The notes under the pieces were generated by a model. That model did not search any database. It was not told the DNA's origin and worked only from the letters and a program-made list of their open reading frames with translations. A stretch of 64,000 nt of DNA from DATBLQ01 sp036555325 (GTDB lineage Bacteria; Pseudomonadota; Alphaproteobacteria; Rhizobiales; Aestuariivirgaceae). Made by a program: the position numbers and the translations under genes. The number at the start of each line of letters is the position of its first letter. Position 1 is the first letter of the stretch. Shown in pieces: positions 46,103 to 55,518 of the stretch. The DNA lies in assembly GCA_036555325.1 (NCBI GenBank), contig DATBLQ010000043.1, forward strand, positions 62,001 to 126,000. The letters are read 5' to 3'.

Positions 46103-47566
46103 CTAGGGAAACTGAGGGGGTGGGGTAAAACCGTAATAGTTGTGCTCGATTAGGCGGGCGAACTGAATTGCGGTCATATCTTCGTGCTCGGCCGCCACGA
46201 TCTGTACGCCCACGGGCAGCCCCGTGGCAGTCAGGCCGATAGGAGCAACGGTTGCAGGCAAATAGAAACAGCCTGAGTAACCCGCCCAAAAGAGTTGATC
46301 GACTGCTGGAACCTTCCTGCCATTGACCGTAATGGTGCGTTCATGCCGTTCGCCCTCGTGATCATGGGGAAACGCTGCCGAGGCGGCCGTCGGGCACAGC
46401 AGAAGGTCGTAGTCTTTGAAGAAATCTTCCCACAGGCGCCGCATTTCATGGCGGCGGTTGTTCACTTGAAGCCAATCGCGGTGCGACATCGTGTATCCGC
46501 GCAGCATCTTGGCGAAATAGCTTTGATCGTCGCCCTTCAATTGACGGGCCTTCTCCACGTTCAAGGCAAAGTCTTCATCCGTCTGCCGGCGGCTCGTGGC
46601 CGAGCGCAGGAGCTTGATATAGACGTCCCATGCTTCCTGCGACGAGAATGCCGGACGCGCCGTCATCGATAACGCTCTTACGCGCTGTTCGAGCCAACGC
46701 GCCAGCGCGGCGATCGCGTCTTGAACAGCCTCATCGACGTCGCTCACTGGATCGTTTAGCATCACCGCGATCCGATAGTCGTTGAGCTTCGTATGCCGGG
46801 GCCGGACCAGGCGATAGGACGCTGCCCTTGCTTCCTGCGCTTTTGGACCGACCAAAAGCTCCATGGCCACAGCCAGATCATCCGCACTTCGGGCCATTGG
46901 ACCGGCCACTGAGATGTCGCCTGCAGCGAACACGCCGGGTAGAAAATGCCCCTCCATAGAAACGATGCCGTATGTCGCCTTGTGGCCATAGACCCCGCAA
47001 TAATGCGCGGGGTTGCGGATTGAAGCGCCGATATCGCTCCCGATCTCGAGCGCCGACATACCGGTGGCAAGCGACACGGCGGCACCCCCGGATGAGCCGC
47101 CGGGCGATCTACTCAAATCCCAGGGATTGTTGGTTGTGCCATAGATATCGTTGAAGCTCTGCCAATCGGCAAGCATCACGGGAACGTTGGTCTTGCCGTA
47201 GATCACCGCACCCGCCACTTGCAGCCGCTGCACTGCAGCTGCATCGCTTAAGGCAATGTTGTTGCGATATTGGGGTACTCCCCAGGTCGAAGGAGTTCCC
47301 GTCCAGTCGAAGGATTCCTTGATTGTCGTGGGTACCCCCTCGAACGGACCGCGAGGTTCGCCGGCTTTCAAACGTTTGTCGGAGTCAGCCGCAGCCTTGC
47401 GGGCGCGTTCGATGTCCGTGACTATGATGGCGTTGAGCCGCGGGTTGAAAGTCTCGTAACGTTGCCAGCAGTGATCGAGCAACTCACCCGCACCAACCTG
47501 TCTTTCGCGGAGCAACCGTGCGAGTTCAATCGCACTCTTGTAATGAAGTGGTGTGGAATTGTTCAT
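46103..47566 (-). CDS. Amidase signature family hydrolase
   Basis: A 487-aa amidase (Ser-cisSer-Lys type). The triad is K83 (GVPTTIKESFDWTG), S158 (SPGGSSGGAA) and S182 (GSDIGASIRNPAHYCGVYGH). ATG 47566 is chosen over a TTG at 47599. It lies 80 bp after the two permease genes of a spermidine/putrescine-type transporter on the same strand, so it may hydrolyse an imported amide. The substrate is not deducible from sequence; GatA is unlikely because gatB and gatC are absent. Confidence 0.9.
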   Translation of the reverse strand: MNNSTPLHYKSAIELARLLRERQVGAGELLDHCWQRYETFNPRLNAIIVTDIERARKAAADSDKRLKAGEPRGPFEGVPTTIKESFDWTGTPSTWGVPQYRNNIALSDAAAVQRLQVAGAVIYGKTNVPVMLADWQSFNDIYGTTNNPWDLSRSPGGSSGGAAVSLATGMSALEIGSDIGASIRNPAHYCGVYGHKATYGIVSMEGHFLPGVFAAGDISVAGPMARSADDLAVAMELLVGPKAQEARAASYRLVRPRHTKLNDYRIAVMLNDPVSDVDEAVQDAIAALARWLEQRVRALSMTARPAFSSQEAWDVYIKLLRSATSRRQTDEDFALNVEKARQLKGDDQSYFAKMLRGYTMSHRDWLQVNNRRHEMRRLWEDFFKDYDLLLCPTAASAAFPHDHEGERHERTITVNGRKVPAVDQLFWAGYSGCFYLPATVAPIGLTATGLPVGVQIVAAEHEDMTAIQFARLIEHNYYGFTPPPQFP

Positions 47567-47646
47567 CTGGCCGCCAAAATCAAGGGATGTAGAATTCAAA
47601 TGAGGTCGCGTTCATCTTCGCACATGCTCCACGCCGCCAACGCCCA

Positions 47647-48423
47647 TCACCCCCGATAGCGCGTTAGCCGCAGCGCCAGCCCTGCGCATACTACCGTAAG
47701 TATGAGGAGCACCGTGGCAATGGCGTTGATCGAGGGATCGAGTGTGGTCCTGAGCTTTCCCCAAACGAAGGTGGAGATGGTATTGCCGCCGCCCAAGGTG
47801 AAGGAGGCGATGATGAAATCATCAAGCGAAATGGAAGCTGCGATGAGTGCCGATCCAACGATGGCCGCGCTGATTTGCGGCAGGATGACGAGCCTGAACG
47901 ACTGCCAGGGAGAGGCTCCAAGATCGCGTGCGGCATCAACCGATGACCAGTCGAAGGATTTAAGCCGCGAAAGGACGATAAGTATGACGAACGGCTGGGT
48001 GACCAAGACATGGCCGAGCACCACCACTGGCACGCCGAGGTCCAGGGAAAAACCTCGGACGAACAGGACGACGATGCCAATGGCTATGACGAGCGGCGGC
48101 AGCATGACCGGCAGCGATACCATCGCCGTTATGCTGCGGGCCAGCCGCGGCGCCATGCGATCAAGCGCCAGGGCTGCCGCCGTGCCGGCGGCGGTCGCGA
48201 ACAACGCTGTCGCAACGGCAACGATCGCGCTGATCCTGAACGCGCTGTGAAAACCAGTGTCCGCGACGAGTTTTCGATACCAGGCGAATGTCGGCTGGCC
48301 CATCGGAAAACCAATCAGCGGGTTTGAACCAAAGGAAAAGAAAACCACGAGTACAATCGGCCCCAAAAGAAACACGAGTAGCAGCAAGACAATTGCCGAC
48401 CAGCCGATCGTGCCGCTTTTCAT
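47647..48423 (-). CDS. ABC transporter permease, PotC type
   Basis: A 258-aa inner-membrane permease with six hydrophobic segments and the EAA loop AARDLGASPWQSFRLVILPQ. It begins MKSGTIGWSAIV with the ATG in the ATGA overlap with the previous permease. PotB/PotC pairs import polyamines, opines or similar cations. Confidence 0.93.
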   Translation of the reverse strand: MKSGTIGWSAIVLLLLVFLLGPIVLVVFFSFGSNPLIGFPMGQPTFAWYRKLVADTGFHSAFRISAIVAVATALFATAAGTAAALALDRMAPRLARSITAMVSLPVMLPPLVIAIGIVVLFVRGFSLDLGVPVVVLGHVLVTQPFVILIVLSRLKSFDWSSVDAARDLGASPWQSFRLVILPQISAAIVGSALIAASISLDDFIIASFTLGGGNTISTFVWGKLRTTLDPSINAIATVLLILTVVCAGLALRLTRYRG

Positions 48424-49253
48424 TTCGCCCTCGCTTTCATAAGCAACGCGACCACCCCCAGAAGAAACACGCACGATGCCAGGAGGCCCAGCGACATCGC
48501 GGCTCCCGCCGGCCAGTTGAATCGCGTCGAAAACTCAAGCGCTACAAATTGACCCAGCATGCTTCCGGACGTGCCCCCCAGCAGCATTGGCGTCACGTAG
48601 TCGCCGGCCGCGATCAAAAAACAGAATGCAAAAGCTGAGTACACGCCGGTGCTCACCAGCGGCAGGACCACTCGGACGAAGGACTGTGTCGGAGAGGCCC
48701 CAAGGTCGCGCGCCGCCTCGAGCGTCGTGTCGGAAATATTTCGCATCGCCGCGTAGATGGGCAGAATGGCAAAAGGCAGTAGGAAATTGACGAGCGCCAC
48801 GATGACGGTCCCGCGACTGTAGATCAGCCAGTCTAAGGGCGCTTTGGTCAGGCCAAGGGCGATCAACGCACTGTTTATGATGCCGTCGGCCCCAAGTATG
48901 ATTTTCCATGCGTAGACCTTGACCAGATAGCCGCCAAACAGCGTTATGAGCACTGCAATGATCAAGGCATCGCCGAAACGGCCGGCCTTGAACCGCGCTG
49001 CATAGGCAAAAGCGAGCCCGACAGCCGTACAAATGATGCCCGCGGTCAACCCCACCGCAAGGGTGTAAAGCGTAAGGGTGCCATACTCTGTCGCAAAACG
49101 TTCCCAGGCGGTGAACGTAAAATCCGGCCGCAACCGGAAATTTTTCACCGACCAGAAACTGATCACCACCAGGAACAACAAAGGCAGGGCGAAAACGATT
49201 GCAACGACCGCGGTAGAAGGTGCGAGCAGCAGTGCGTTTCGCCGTATCGTCAT
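48420..49253 (-). CDS. ABC transporter permease, PotB type
   Basis: 277 aa with six hydrophobic segments and the EAA loop AARDLGASPTQSFVRVVLPL. It starts MTIRRNALLLAPSTAVVAIV and overlaps both the upstream ATPase gene (4 bp) and the downstream permease gene (4 bp). This suggests coordinated translation of all three membrane-complex genes. Confidence 0.93.
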   Translation of the reverse strand: MTIRRNALLLAPSTAVVAIVFALPLLFLVVISFWSVKNFRLRPDFTFTAWERFATEYGTLTLYTLAVGLTAGIICTAVGLAFAYAARFKAGRFGDALIIAVLITLFGGYLVKVYAWKIILGADGIINSALIALGLTKAPLDWLIYSRGTVIVALVNFLLPFAILPIYAAMRNISDTTLEAARDLGASPTQSFVRVVLPLVSTGVYSAFAFCFLIAAGDYVTPMLLGGTSGSMLGQFVALEFSTRFNWPAGAAMSLGLLASCVFLLGVVALLMKARAK

Positions 49254-50296
49254 GATTGATGCTCGTTGATGACGCGATGATCACCGGGCGCCCAGCCCAA
49301 GTTTACGACTTCTCCCATCTTGTAGCTGTCGCTTCCGATGAAACCGTGATCGTGCACAATGACGTGCTCGCCTGAGTTCAGTACCGCCGTGACCTTCAGT
49401 GTCTCGCCCAAAAACACCCTCTCACTGATGCGGGCTTCGAGCTTCAGGCTGTCCGCATCGGGATCGCGAACGATCTGGTTGGGCCGCACCAGCACGTGGA
49501 TATCGCCATCTGGTCCGGAATCCGGAAAGCTGATTCCGCACGCCAGGCTGATCAGCCCGGATTTCCGCTTTCCTTTCAGCATCGTGGCTTCTCCGACAAA
49601 GCCTGCGACGAAAAGAGTTTGCGGATCGAGATAGATTTCCTCCGGCGATCCGATCTGTTCAACACGCCCATGGTTCATGACGACAACGCGGCTGGCAAGC
49701 CCAAACGCCTCACCCTGATCGTGGGTCACGAAAATAAACGTGCCGCCGATCTCGCGATGGATGCGGCGGAGCTCATCCTGCATGGCTTGGCGCAGCTTCA
49801 GATCGAGGGCTGCCAGCGGTTCATCGAGCAGCAGCACCTTGGGTTTCATGATCAATGCGCGCGCCAGCGCTACCCGCTGCTGCTGCCCGCCGGAAAGACT
49901 GCCGATCGGTCTGTCGCTGAATTCGGAAAGCCGCACAAGATGAAGCGCTTCTTTCACTTTGTCCGTGATTGCAGACTCGGATTCGCGCCGAAGCTTGAGC
50001 CCAAACGCAATGTTCTGTGCCACGCTGAGATGCGGAAAGAGGCCATAGCCCTGAAAGACCATGTTGGTTGGCCTCTTTTCCGGGCCCAAGGCGGTAACAT
50101 CGGTGCCATCGACGATAACCCGTCCGGTGGACGGCTCGGTGAAGCCGGCGATCATGCGAAGCAACGTCGATTTTCCGCAGCCTGATGGTCCCAGAACCGC
50201 GCAGAAATCGCCCGCCTCGATATCGAGGTCGACAGTGTGAACGGCGGTAGTTCCGCCGAAAGTCTTGCTCAGGCTGTCAAGGCTCAAGAGCGGCAT
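49250..50296 (-). CDS. ABC transporter ATP-binding protein, PotA type
   Basis: A 348-aa ATPase with Walker A GPSGCGKSTLLRMIAGF, signature LSGGQQQRVALARALIMKP, Walker B VLLLDEPLAALDLK and the H-loop FVTHDQGEAFGLA. The last 100 residues form a TOBE-like regulatory domain. It follows the binding-protein gene by 58 bp and belongs to the same operon. Confidence 0.94.
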   Translation of the reverse strand: MPLLSLDSLSKTFGGTTAVHTVDLDIEAGDFCAVLGPSGCGKSTLLRMIAGFTEPSTGRVIVDGTDVTALGPEKRPTNMVFQGYGLFPHLSVAQNIAFGLKLRRESESAITDKVKEALHLVRLSEFSDRPIGSLSGGQQQRVALARALIMKPKVLLLDEPLAALDLKLRQAMQDELRRIHREIGGTFIFVTHDQGEAFGLASRVVVMNHGRVEQIGSPEEIYLDPQTLFVAGFVGEATMLKGKRKSGLISLACGISFPDSGPDGDIHVLVRPNQIVRDPDADSLKLEARISERVFLGETLKVTAVLNSGEHVIVHDHGFIGSDSYKMGEVVNLGWAPGDHRVINEHQS

Positions 50297-50354
50297 GGCA
50301 AAAGAAACGCAAAGACCGTCGCGAGAAACGGCGGTCTTGCGCCTTCTTGTTGGA

Positions 50355-51452
50355 TCAGGCCTTTAGAAAACGCTGATACTCTTCCTGGCTTTGCTCATGG
50401 GTCACGAAATCGCCTTCCGGTTCGATGGGCCAGAATGGATAAAAGCGCGCCTTCTCGAACAGTTTCGGAAGGTTGTCGTATTGGTAAATTTGCCGGTTCT
50501 TTTCACTGACCAGCGGCACCGCAGCCTTGGTGATGATCGCCTGAGTTAACGTATCGGCGATGTGTTTTTGTCCCTCGGCGGATATGCACTGGCCGAGCAT
50601 CTTGTACGCAAGATCGATGTTCGGCGCACCCTTGGGAATGGCCAGCGTATCCATGAACACCATCACACCTTCGTCCGGGATGACATAGTCAAGCGTCTTG
50701 CCCTTGGCTGCAGCAAATCCCACCATCGCATCCCAGCCGATAACTGACGTTACCACCTCGCCGCGCGCAAACAGATCGACCGCCTCGCCATAGCTCGCCG
50801 AAAAAGTGCGCGCGTGATTTTTCTTGATGTCGATGAGAAAGTCGATTGTCTTTTTCAGTTCATCCATCGTGATGCGAGTCGGGGTTTTCGTGCCGGTTAC
50901 GATCGGTGCCCAAGTGGCAAGAAGGCCCGTCGCATCGTCGACCATTGCCACCTTGCCCTTGTATTCGTCCTTCAGCGCATCCTTCCACGACGTCGGCTTG
51001 CTGATCGCCGCGGGATCGTAAATCATCGAAAGCGTGCCCCAGGTGAACGGAACGGCATAGAGCTTGCCGTCCTTGCGCAACGGATCGACGCTGAGGAACT
51101 CGGGAAAAATCTCACTGAGACCAGGCACCCTGCTCTCATCGATCTGCTCGACCAGATCTGCGGCTATGAGAATGGGCACATGACCGTAGTAAATGGTGAT
51201 GAAGTCGATCTGCCCCGCTCCGCCCGCCTGCAGTTTCGTAATGATCTCTTCGTTGGTGTTGATGTAGGTGGTGGCGAGCGCGATCTGGTTGTCGGCGAGA
51301 AACGAACCGAGCTTCAGCGGTTCGTCATAGCCTTGCCAGCCAACCCAGTTCACTGTGGTATCTGCGCGTGCAAATCGGGCGCCAATTCCAAGTGCGCCGG
51401 CAGCCGCCATCGAGCCCGCGATGAGCTGCCTGCGATCGAGATTAAGTGTCAT
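50355..51452 (-). CDS. ABC transporter substrate-binding protein, PotD/spermidine-putrescine type
   Basis: A 365-aa periplasmic binding protein. AGGGAGGAAACC precedes ATG 51452. The leader LDRRQLIAGSMAAAGALGIG contains a twin-arginine-like pair. The body shows the family core YYGHVPILIAADLVEQIDES and IPKGAPNIDLAYKMLGQCIS. The ligand is probably a polyamine or other small cation or amine, but the binding pocket residues were not traced. Confidence 0.9.
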   Translation of the reverse strand: MTLNLDRRQLIAGSMAAAGALGIGARFARADTTVNWVGWQGYDEPLKLGSFLADNQIALATTYINTNEEIITKLQAGGAGQIDFITIYYGHVPILIAADLVEQIDESRVPGLSEIFPEFLSVDPLRKDGKLYAVPFTWGTLSMIYDPAAISKPTSWKDALKDEYKGKVAMVDDATGLLATWAPIVTGTKTPTRITMDELKKTIDFLIDIKKNHARTFSASYGEAVDLFARGEVVTSVIGWDAMVGFAAAKGKTLDYVIPDEGVMVFMDTLAIPKGAPNIDLAYKMLGQCISAEGQKHIADTLTQAIITKAAVPLVSEKNRQIYQYDNLPKLFEKARFYPFWPIEPEGDFVTHEQSQEEYQRFLKA

Positions 51453-51487
51453 GGTTTCCTCCCTGTGATTATGATGTTGTTTCCACC

Positions 51488-52351
51488 CTATCGATACTTG
51501 GGCGCAACGCCGAAGAGCACCTTCGCCGTGCCGCTTGAGGTGTTGAAGAACGCATGGCGGCATTTGGCCGGGATGAATCCTGCATCGCCCCGCTTGAGTT
51601 CCCACCAGTTTGAAGCGGCACTGGGAATGTAAACATTTGACTGTCCTTCCAGACAATAGATGACCTTGTCGGACGGGTGCGAAATGAGTTCCCCCTCTTG
51701 CCCAGGATAGAGGTCGATGATGCCGACCGTGAGCATCTCCGTGGAGCAGACGAGCCCCACCCTTATCGGCCTCTTTTCACCGACTATTTCGAAAAGATAG
51801 CTCCCCTCCTTGACGAGGCGCGCTCTTTCGCCCTCACGCGAACTGCCGGGCAGAAAATTGTGGAGACTGCCCGGCAGGCCGTAACGGATGTCCTTGAGCG
51901 GCGGCTGCTTTTTCGCGTAGGCCTCGACTGCCTCTTCGGTGCGGGGGGTGAGGCACTCGAGGATGTGACAGCTTTCGGCACCGAAATTGTAGCCCCAGTG
52001 CCAGGTGTTCGGCGGAAAGAAGAGGGTATCGCCTTTCATCAAGACATGCACCTCGCCGGTTTCCGGGCAATGGAACGTGAATTCCCCCTTTAGGCAGTGA
52101 TAGGTCTCCGAACAATTGTAGTAGGTCTTGAAATCGGGTGAATTGCCGAACCGCGCCCCGACGTTCATTTCAAACGACATCATGTGGATGTCGGGTGAAG
52201 ACCCGTAGATCCAGTCGGAGACATATCCCGACTCCTCATCACCCCACAGGAAACGCGGTGCATCTGCCGCCGGGATGAGCGTGGGCTCGCTGAAGCTGAT
52301 TCCGGGAGGCCCCTGCGGTACGAGTGGCTTTTGGCTCATCGTGTGACTCAC
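51488..52351 (-). CDS. Bicupin (two cupin domains), function unassigned
   Basis: A 287-aa protein with two cupin-like regions, approximately residues 55-125 (FKTYYNCSETYHCLKGEFTF, WHWGYNFGAESCHIL) and 205-285 (SHPSDKVIYCLEGQSNVYIP, PAKCRHAFFNTS). Histidines in both regions could bind a metal. It is 35 bp before the PotD gene on the same strand, so it is the first gene of the transport-amidase operon. It might be an isomerase or amine-converting enzyme acting on the imported compound. Confidence 0.8.
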   Translation of the reverse strand: MSHTMSQKPLVPQGPPGISFSEPTLIPAADAPRFLWGDEESGYVSDWIYGSSPDIHMMSFEMNVGARFGNSPDFKTYYNCSETYHCLKGEFTFHCPETGEVHVLMKGDTLFFPPNTWHWGYNFGAESCHILECLTPRTEEAVEAYAKKQPPLKDIRYGLPGSLHNFLPGSSREGERARLVKEGSYLFEIVGEKRPIRVGLVCSTEMLTVGIIDLYPGQEGELISHPSDKVIYCLEGQSNVYIPSAASNWWELKRGDAGFIPAKCRHAFFNTSSGTAKVLFGVAPKYR

Positions 52352-52530
52352 TTGCCAACCATGGCGCCACCAACCTTATCCCGGACCCGCAGCGCTCTGC
52401 AAACTCAGCAACCGTCGCGGAACATGGGCGTCCTCTTCCCCGAAACATCCCCAAAAGCTAGAGGGTGACGAGCAAAGCGTCTTGTTGTATGAGCAGCCGG
52501 CATCGGGGCGCGCGTGATTCGGAGGGATTC

Positions 52531-53316
52531 ATGCGTCTAAGAGCGGTAGTTTTATCTTTTGTTGCTATTTTGGTCCTCGCATCCGGGGCGGCTGCCGAGC
52601 AGGTGGGCAAGGCGCTATCGATCAGGACCATCGTCACCGGCGCCAGCGGCGAACTCAAACGAGCCGATCCGGTAAGTCGCGACGAACAGCTAAAAACGAA
52701 CAACACTGGTCTCGGTCAATTTCAATTTCTCGACGGTACCAAGCTTGTTCTGGGGCCCAATTCCTCGATCGTCGTCGACAAATACGTCTTGGGCTCCGGC
52801 AATACAGTGCAGAAACTCGCCATCAACACCACGAAAGGAGCTTTTCGCTGGATCAGTGGCAAGAGTCCGTCTTCGGCCTATGAGATAGCCACTCCCGTCG
52901 GCACGATTGGCGTGCGCGGCACGGCGGTCGATCTCTATGTCGGCGACGAAGTTGCCATGTTGGTGCTGCTAACGGGAGCGGTTCGCTGGTGCCTGCCCAA
53001 CCAACAAGGGGATTGTGTGATCGTGGATCGGCCGTGCGATTTCGTTATTGCGCGAGGCGGTGCCATCAGCGCTCCCGAACGGGTCAGCAGTGCAGCGGCC
53101 ACACAGTTTGGCTCGGACGCCTTTCCCTTTCTTGGGAACAACAAGCGGCTCTTGCCCTCCTTTCGGCTAAGCCGGGTGAACTGCGGGCTTGGCGGCAAGA
53201 CGAGAGAGGGATCAAACAGAGACACGATACCGGGTCCCCAACGGGAACCCAAGGGAGGCAGCCAGCCGCAGCAGCCATCCCGGGGGCAAACCTTAAGTGA
53301 TGGACCACTTCAATAA
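52531..53316 (+). CDS. Exported FecR-domain protein
   Basis: A 261-aa protein from ATG 52531 with GGAGGGATTC before it. The signal peptide is MRLRAVVLSFVAILVLASGA. The FecR domain is visible: LKTNNTGLGQFQFLDGTKLV and ATPVGTIGVRGTAVDL. No fecI sigma factor, FecA receptor or membrane anchor is nearby, so it is not a classical FecIR regulator. The tail after residue 205 is Gln/Gly/Pro/Ser-rich. It abuts the truncated IS630 transposase, whose insertion may have altered its end. Confidence 0.83.
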   Translation: MRLRAVVLSFVAILVLASGAAAEQVGKALSIRTIVTGASGELKRADPVSRDEQLKTNNTGLGQFQFLDGTKLVLGPNSSIVVDKYVLGSGNTVQKLAINTTKGAFRWISGKSPSSAYEIATPVGTIGVRGTAVDLYVGDEVAMLVLLTGAVRWCLPNQQGDCVIVDRPCDFVIARGGAISAPERVSSAAATQFGSDAFPFLGNNKRLLPSFRLSRVNCGLGGKTREGSNRDTIPGPQREPKGGSQPQQPSRGQTLSDGPLQ

Positions 53317-53390
53317 CAGTCCGCTCAAACGGCTCGGGCGACTGGTGCCTGTGAGACTGTATCCGGCTGCTTGCTGAGCAGCTTGAGCAC

Positions 53391-53892
53391 AGGCGTCAGA
53401 TCCGATTTTCACGCAGGTACGACGTGGGCACCCAGAGGCGAAACTCCGGTGGTGCGGAATACAGGTGCACGCTTTGGCCTGAACATGATCTCTGCCATCA
53501 GCCCGAAAGGAGCGCTCCGGTTCATGGTCGTTGAGGGAGGCGTAGGAGTTCCACAGCTAGTCGAGTTTCTCAGAAGGATGCTGATAAATGGGAAAAGGCC
53601 CATTTTTCTTATCTTGGATGGTCATCCTGTGCATCGATCCAAAGCGGTCAAAGAGTTTGTTCGCTCAAGCGAAGGGACGCTCCGAGTATTCTATCTTCCG
53701 CCGTATTCTCCTGAGCTGAATCCAGATGAGCTGGTGTGGAACGATGTGAAGAATAATGGGGTCGGTCGTAAGATGATCTGCAGCCCAGTTGATCTCAAGA
53801 AAGGTGTGATCCCTCATCTTCGTGGACTTCAGAAGAACCCCGAGAAGGTTCAGTCTTTCTTCCAAGCTCCGAGTACTCGATATGCAGCCTAA
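53391..53892 (+). pseudogene. IS630-family transposase, 5'-truncated remnant
   Basis: The frame from GVRSDFHAGTTWAPRGE onward matches the C-terminal two-thirds of an IS630 DDE transposase. The second Asp lies in FLILDGHPVHRSKAVKEFV and the final segment is LPPYSPELNPDELVWNDVK, carrying the Glu. The first catalytic Asp and the helix-turn-helix half are missing, so it cannot transpose. Similarity begins near 53391, 75 bp after the FecR stop. The end RYAA runs into the start of the GNAT gene. I found no intact inverted terminal repeats. Confidence 0.85.
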
Positions 53893-54355
53893 TGTTTCGG
53901 TAAGTCTCCGCCCCCTTTCTGAAGCAGATCTGGAATCGGTCCTAGAGGTGGCTCGTGCACTGCCTCAGTGGTTTACACCGACCGGCCTGGAATTGATGCA
54001 AGTGGATTTGCCTTATCAGAAAGGATGGATAGCGTGGGAAGGATCGCGTCCTCTTGGATTTATTTCATTCTTCGTCAATCAGGCCAAAGGCGAAATCGGC
54101 TGGATGGGAGTTCTTCCCGATCAGCAGCGAAAAGGGTTTGGAAAGCAGCTCTTGAATCGTCTGGTCGACGACCTTCGGAGCAACAGAGTGAGCGAACTCT
54201 ACGTTCGCACGCTGGGCGATTCTGTTGAGTACGAGCCCTATGCCAAAACTCGGGCCTTCTATCGAGCGAATGGATTCCAAGACTTCCAGCGCATTCAACA
54301 TCCTGAAAACCCAGAGTACGAAGAAGAACTTCTCTTGGTCCTAAGACTCAAATAG
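53882..54355 (+). CDS. GNAT family N-acetyltransferase
   Basis: A 157-aa acetyltransferase with the acetyl-CoA loop GVLPDQQRKGFGKQLLNRLV (residues about 72-95) and the late YRANGFQDF strand. The ATG at 53882 lies inside the last four codons of the transposase remnant, and no Shine-Dalgarno sequence precedes it, so expression may depend on read-through. The substrate is unknown. It converges with phnW after 20 bp; acetylation of an aminophosphonate is one possibility, with no direct support. Confidence 0.82.
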   Translation: MQPNVSVSLRPLSEADLESVLEVARALPQWFTPTGLELMQVDLPYQKGWIAWEGSRPLGFISFFVNQAKGEIGWMGVLPDQQRKGFGKQLLNRLVDDLRSNRVSELYVRTLGDSVEYEPYAKTRAFYRANGFQDFQRIQHPENPEYEEELLLVLRLK

Positions 54356-54375
54356 TCCGGATACTTTTGTACTGG

Positions 54376-55518
54376 TTAATAAGTCTTTAGCGGCACAGAC
54401 AATCCCAAGTCCTTAAGTGTTTCCGCGATACAGCCCAGCAGTGCGCGGATCTCCTCCTCCCCGATTCTCCCGATGTTGCCGATCCGGAAACAATCGAGCT
54501 TGGTGAGTTTGCCTGGGTATATGACAAATCCTTTGTCGAACAGCCGTTGGTAGAAATCAGCGAAAACGAAGCGCGCGTCTTTCGGGTAGTGAAAAGTGGT
54601 AATGATATAGCTTTGAACTTCGGGCACGAGATAAGGCTGAAACCCCATCGCCTTCATTCCTTCCAGCAAGGCGCGGTGATTGGCGCAATAACGCTTGCTA
54701 CGACCGCCCACGCCGCCCTCGGCATCCAATTCTTTTAGCGCCTGGTCGAACGCTAACAACGCATGGGTCGGTGGAGTGAAGCGAAATTGTCCGTCTTTTT
54801 CCAAACCTTGCCATTGCGCAAACAGGTCGAGACTCAAGGTCTGGGCCCGCCCGGCGCTTCTTAACAGCGCGTCCCGCCGTGCCAGCACGAACGCAAATCC
54901 TGGCACTCCCTCAATGCACTTGTTTGCTGACGAAATCAGGTAATCAATTCCCGCCGTCGCGAGGTCCAACGGAATGGCTCCGAAACTGCTCATGGCGTCC
55001 ACGATGAATTCGCGGCCGTGCATCTTGACTGATCGCCCGATATCCTGGACCGGATTGAGAATGCCGGCGGTTGTTTCGCAATGCACCGCAACGACATGCG
55101 TGATCGCTTTATCCCGGCCAAGGGTCTTATCAATTCCCCCCAAGTCCGGCAGCTGGTTTTCATCTGATCGCAGAATGGCACTCGCAATACCGTGGCGGCT
55201 GGCCATCGTCGCAATGCGCTCGCCATACGCGCCATTGATGACCACCAGCAGTTTCCCGTCACTCGGAATGACCGAACTGATGACGGACTCGACACCGAAT
55301 GTTCCACTGCCTTGCATCAAGATCGCTTCGTAGCCTTTATCGCGACTGACACCGCCCAATTGCAGCAGTCGTTCCCGAATATCGCGTACCAGCGCGACGA
55401 ACTGGGGATCGCGCGAACCTGCATCGTGCAGCATGGCCTGCTTGACTGTGAGACTGGTCGTCAACGGTCCGGGGGTGAACAACAATTTATCAAGCGTGCA
55501 GGGTGACTCGTCGTTCAT
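54376..55518 (-). CDS. phnW: 2-aminoethylphosphonate--pyruvate transaminase
   Basis: A 380-aa class V PLP aminotransferase interconverting phosphonoacetaldehyde + Ala and AEP + pyruvate. LLFTPGPLTTSLTVKQAMLH is the family N-terminus, the PLP Lys is in SSANKCIEGVPGFAF, and VDAMSSFGAIPLDLA carries the ring-binding Asp. ATG 55518 overlaps the decarboxylase stop (ATGA). Beside PEP mutase and with no phnX nearby, it most likely runs in the AEP-forming direction. It is the last gene of the phosphonate operon. Confidence 0.93.
   Translation of the reverse strand: MNDESPCTLDKLLFTPGPLTTSLTVKQAMLHDAGSRDPQFVALVRDIRERLLQLGGVSRDKGYEAILMQGSGTFGVESVISSVIPSDGKLLVVINGAYGERIATMASRHGIASAILRSDENQLPDLGGIDKTLGRDKAITHVVAVHCETTAGILNPVQDIGRSVKMHGREFIVDAMSSFGAIPLDLATAGIDYLISSANKCIEGVPGFAFVLARRDALLRSAGRAQTLSLDLFAQWQGLEKDGQFRFTPPTHALLAFDQALKELDAEGGVGGRSKRYCANHRALLEGMKAMGFQPYLVPEVQSYIITTFHYPKDARFVFADFYQRLFDKGFVIYPGKLTKLDCFRIGNIGRIGEEEIRALLGCIAETLKDLGLSVPLKTY

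Noticed and set aside
53391..53892. Intact IS630 insertion sequence
   Set aside because: The N-terminal half of the transposase, the first catalytic Asp and both terminal repeats are not found.
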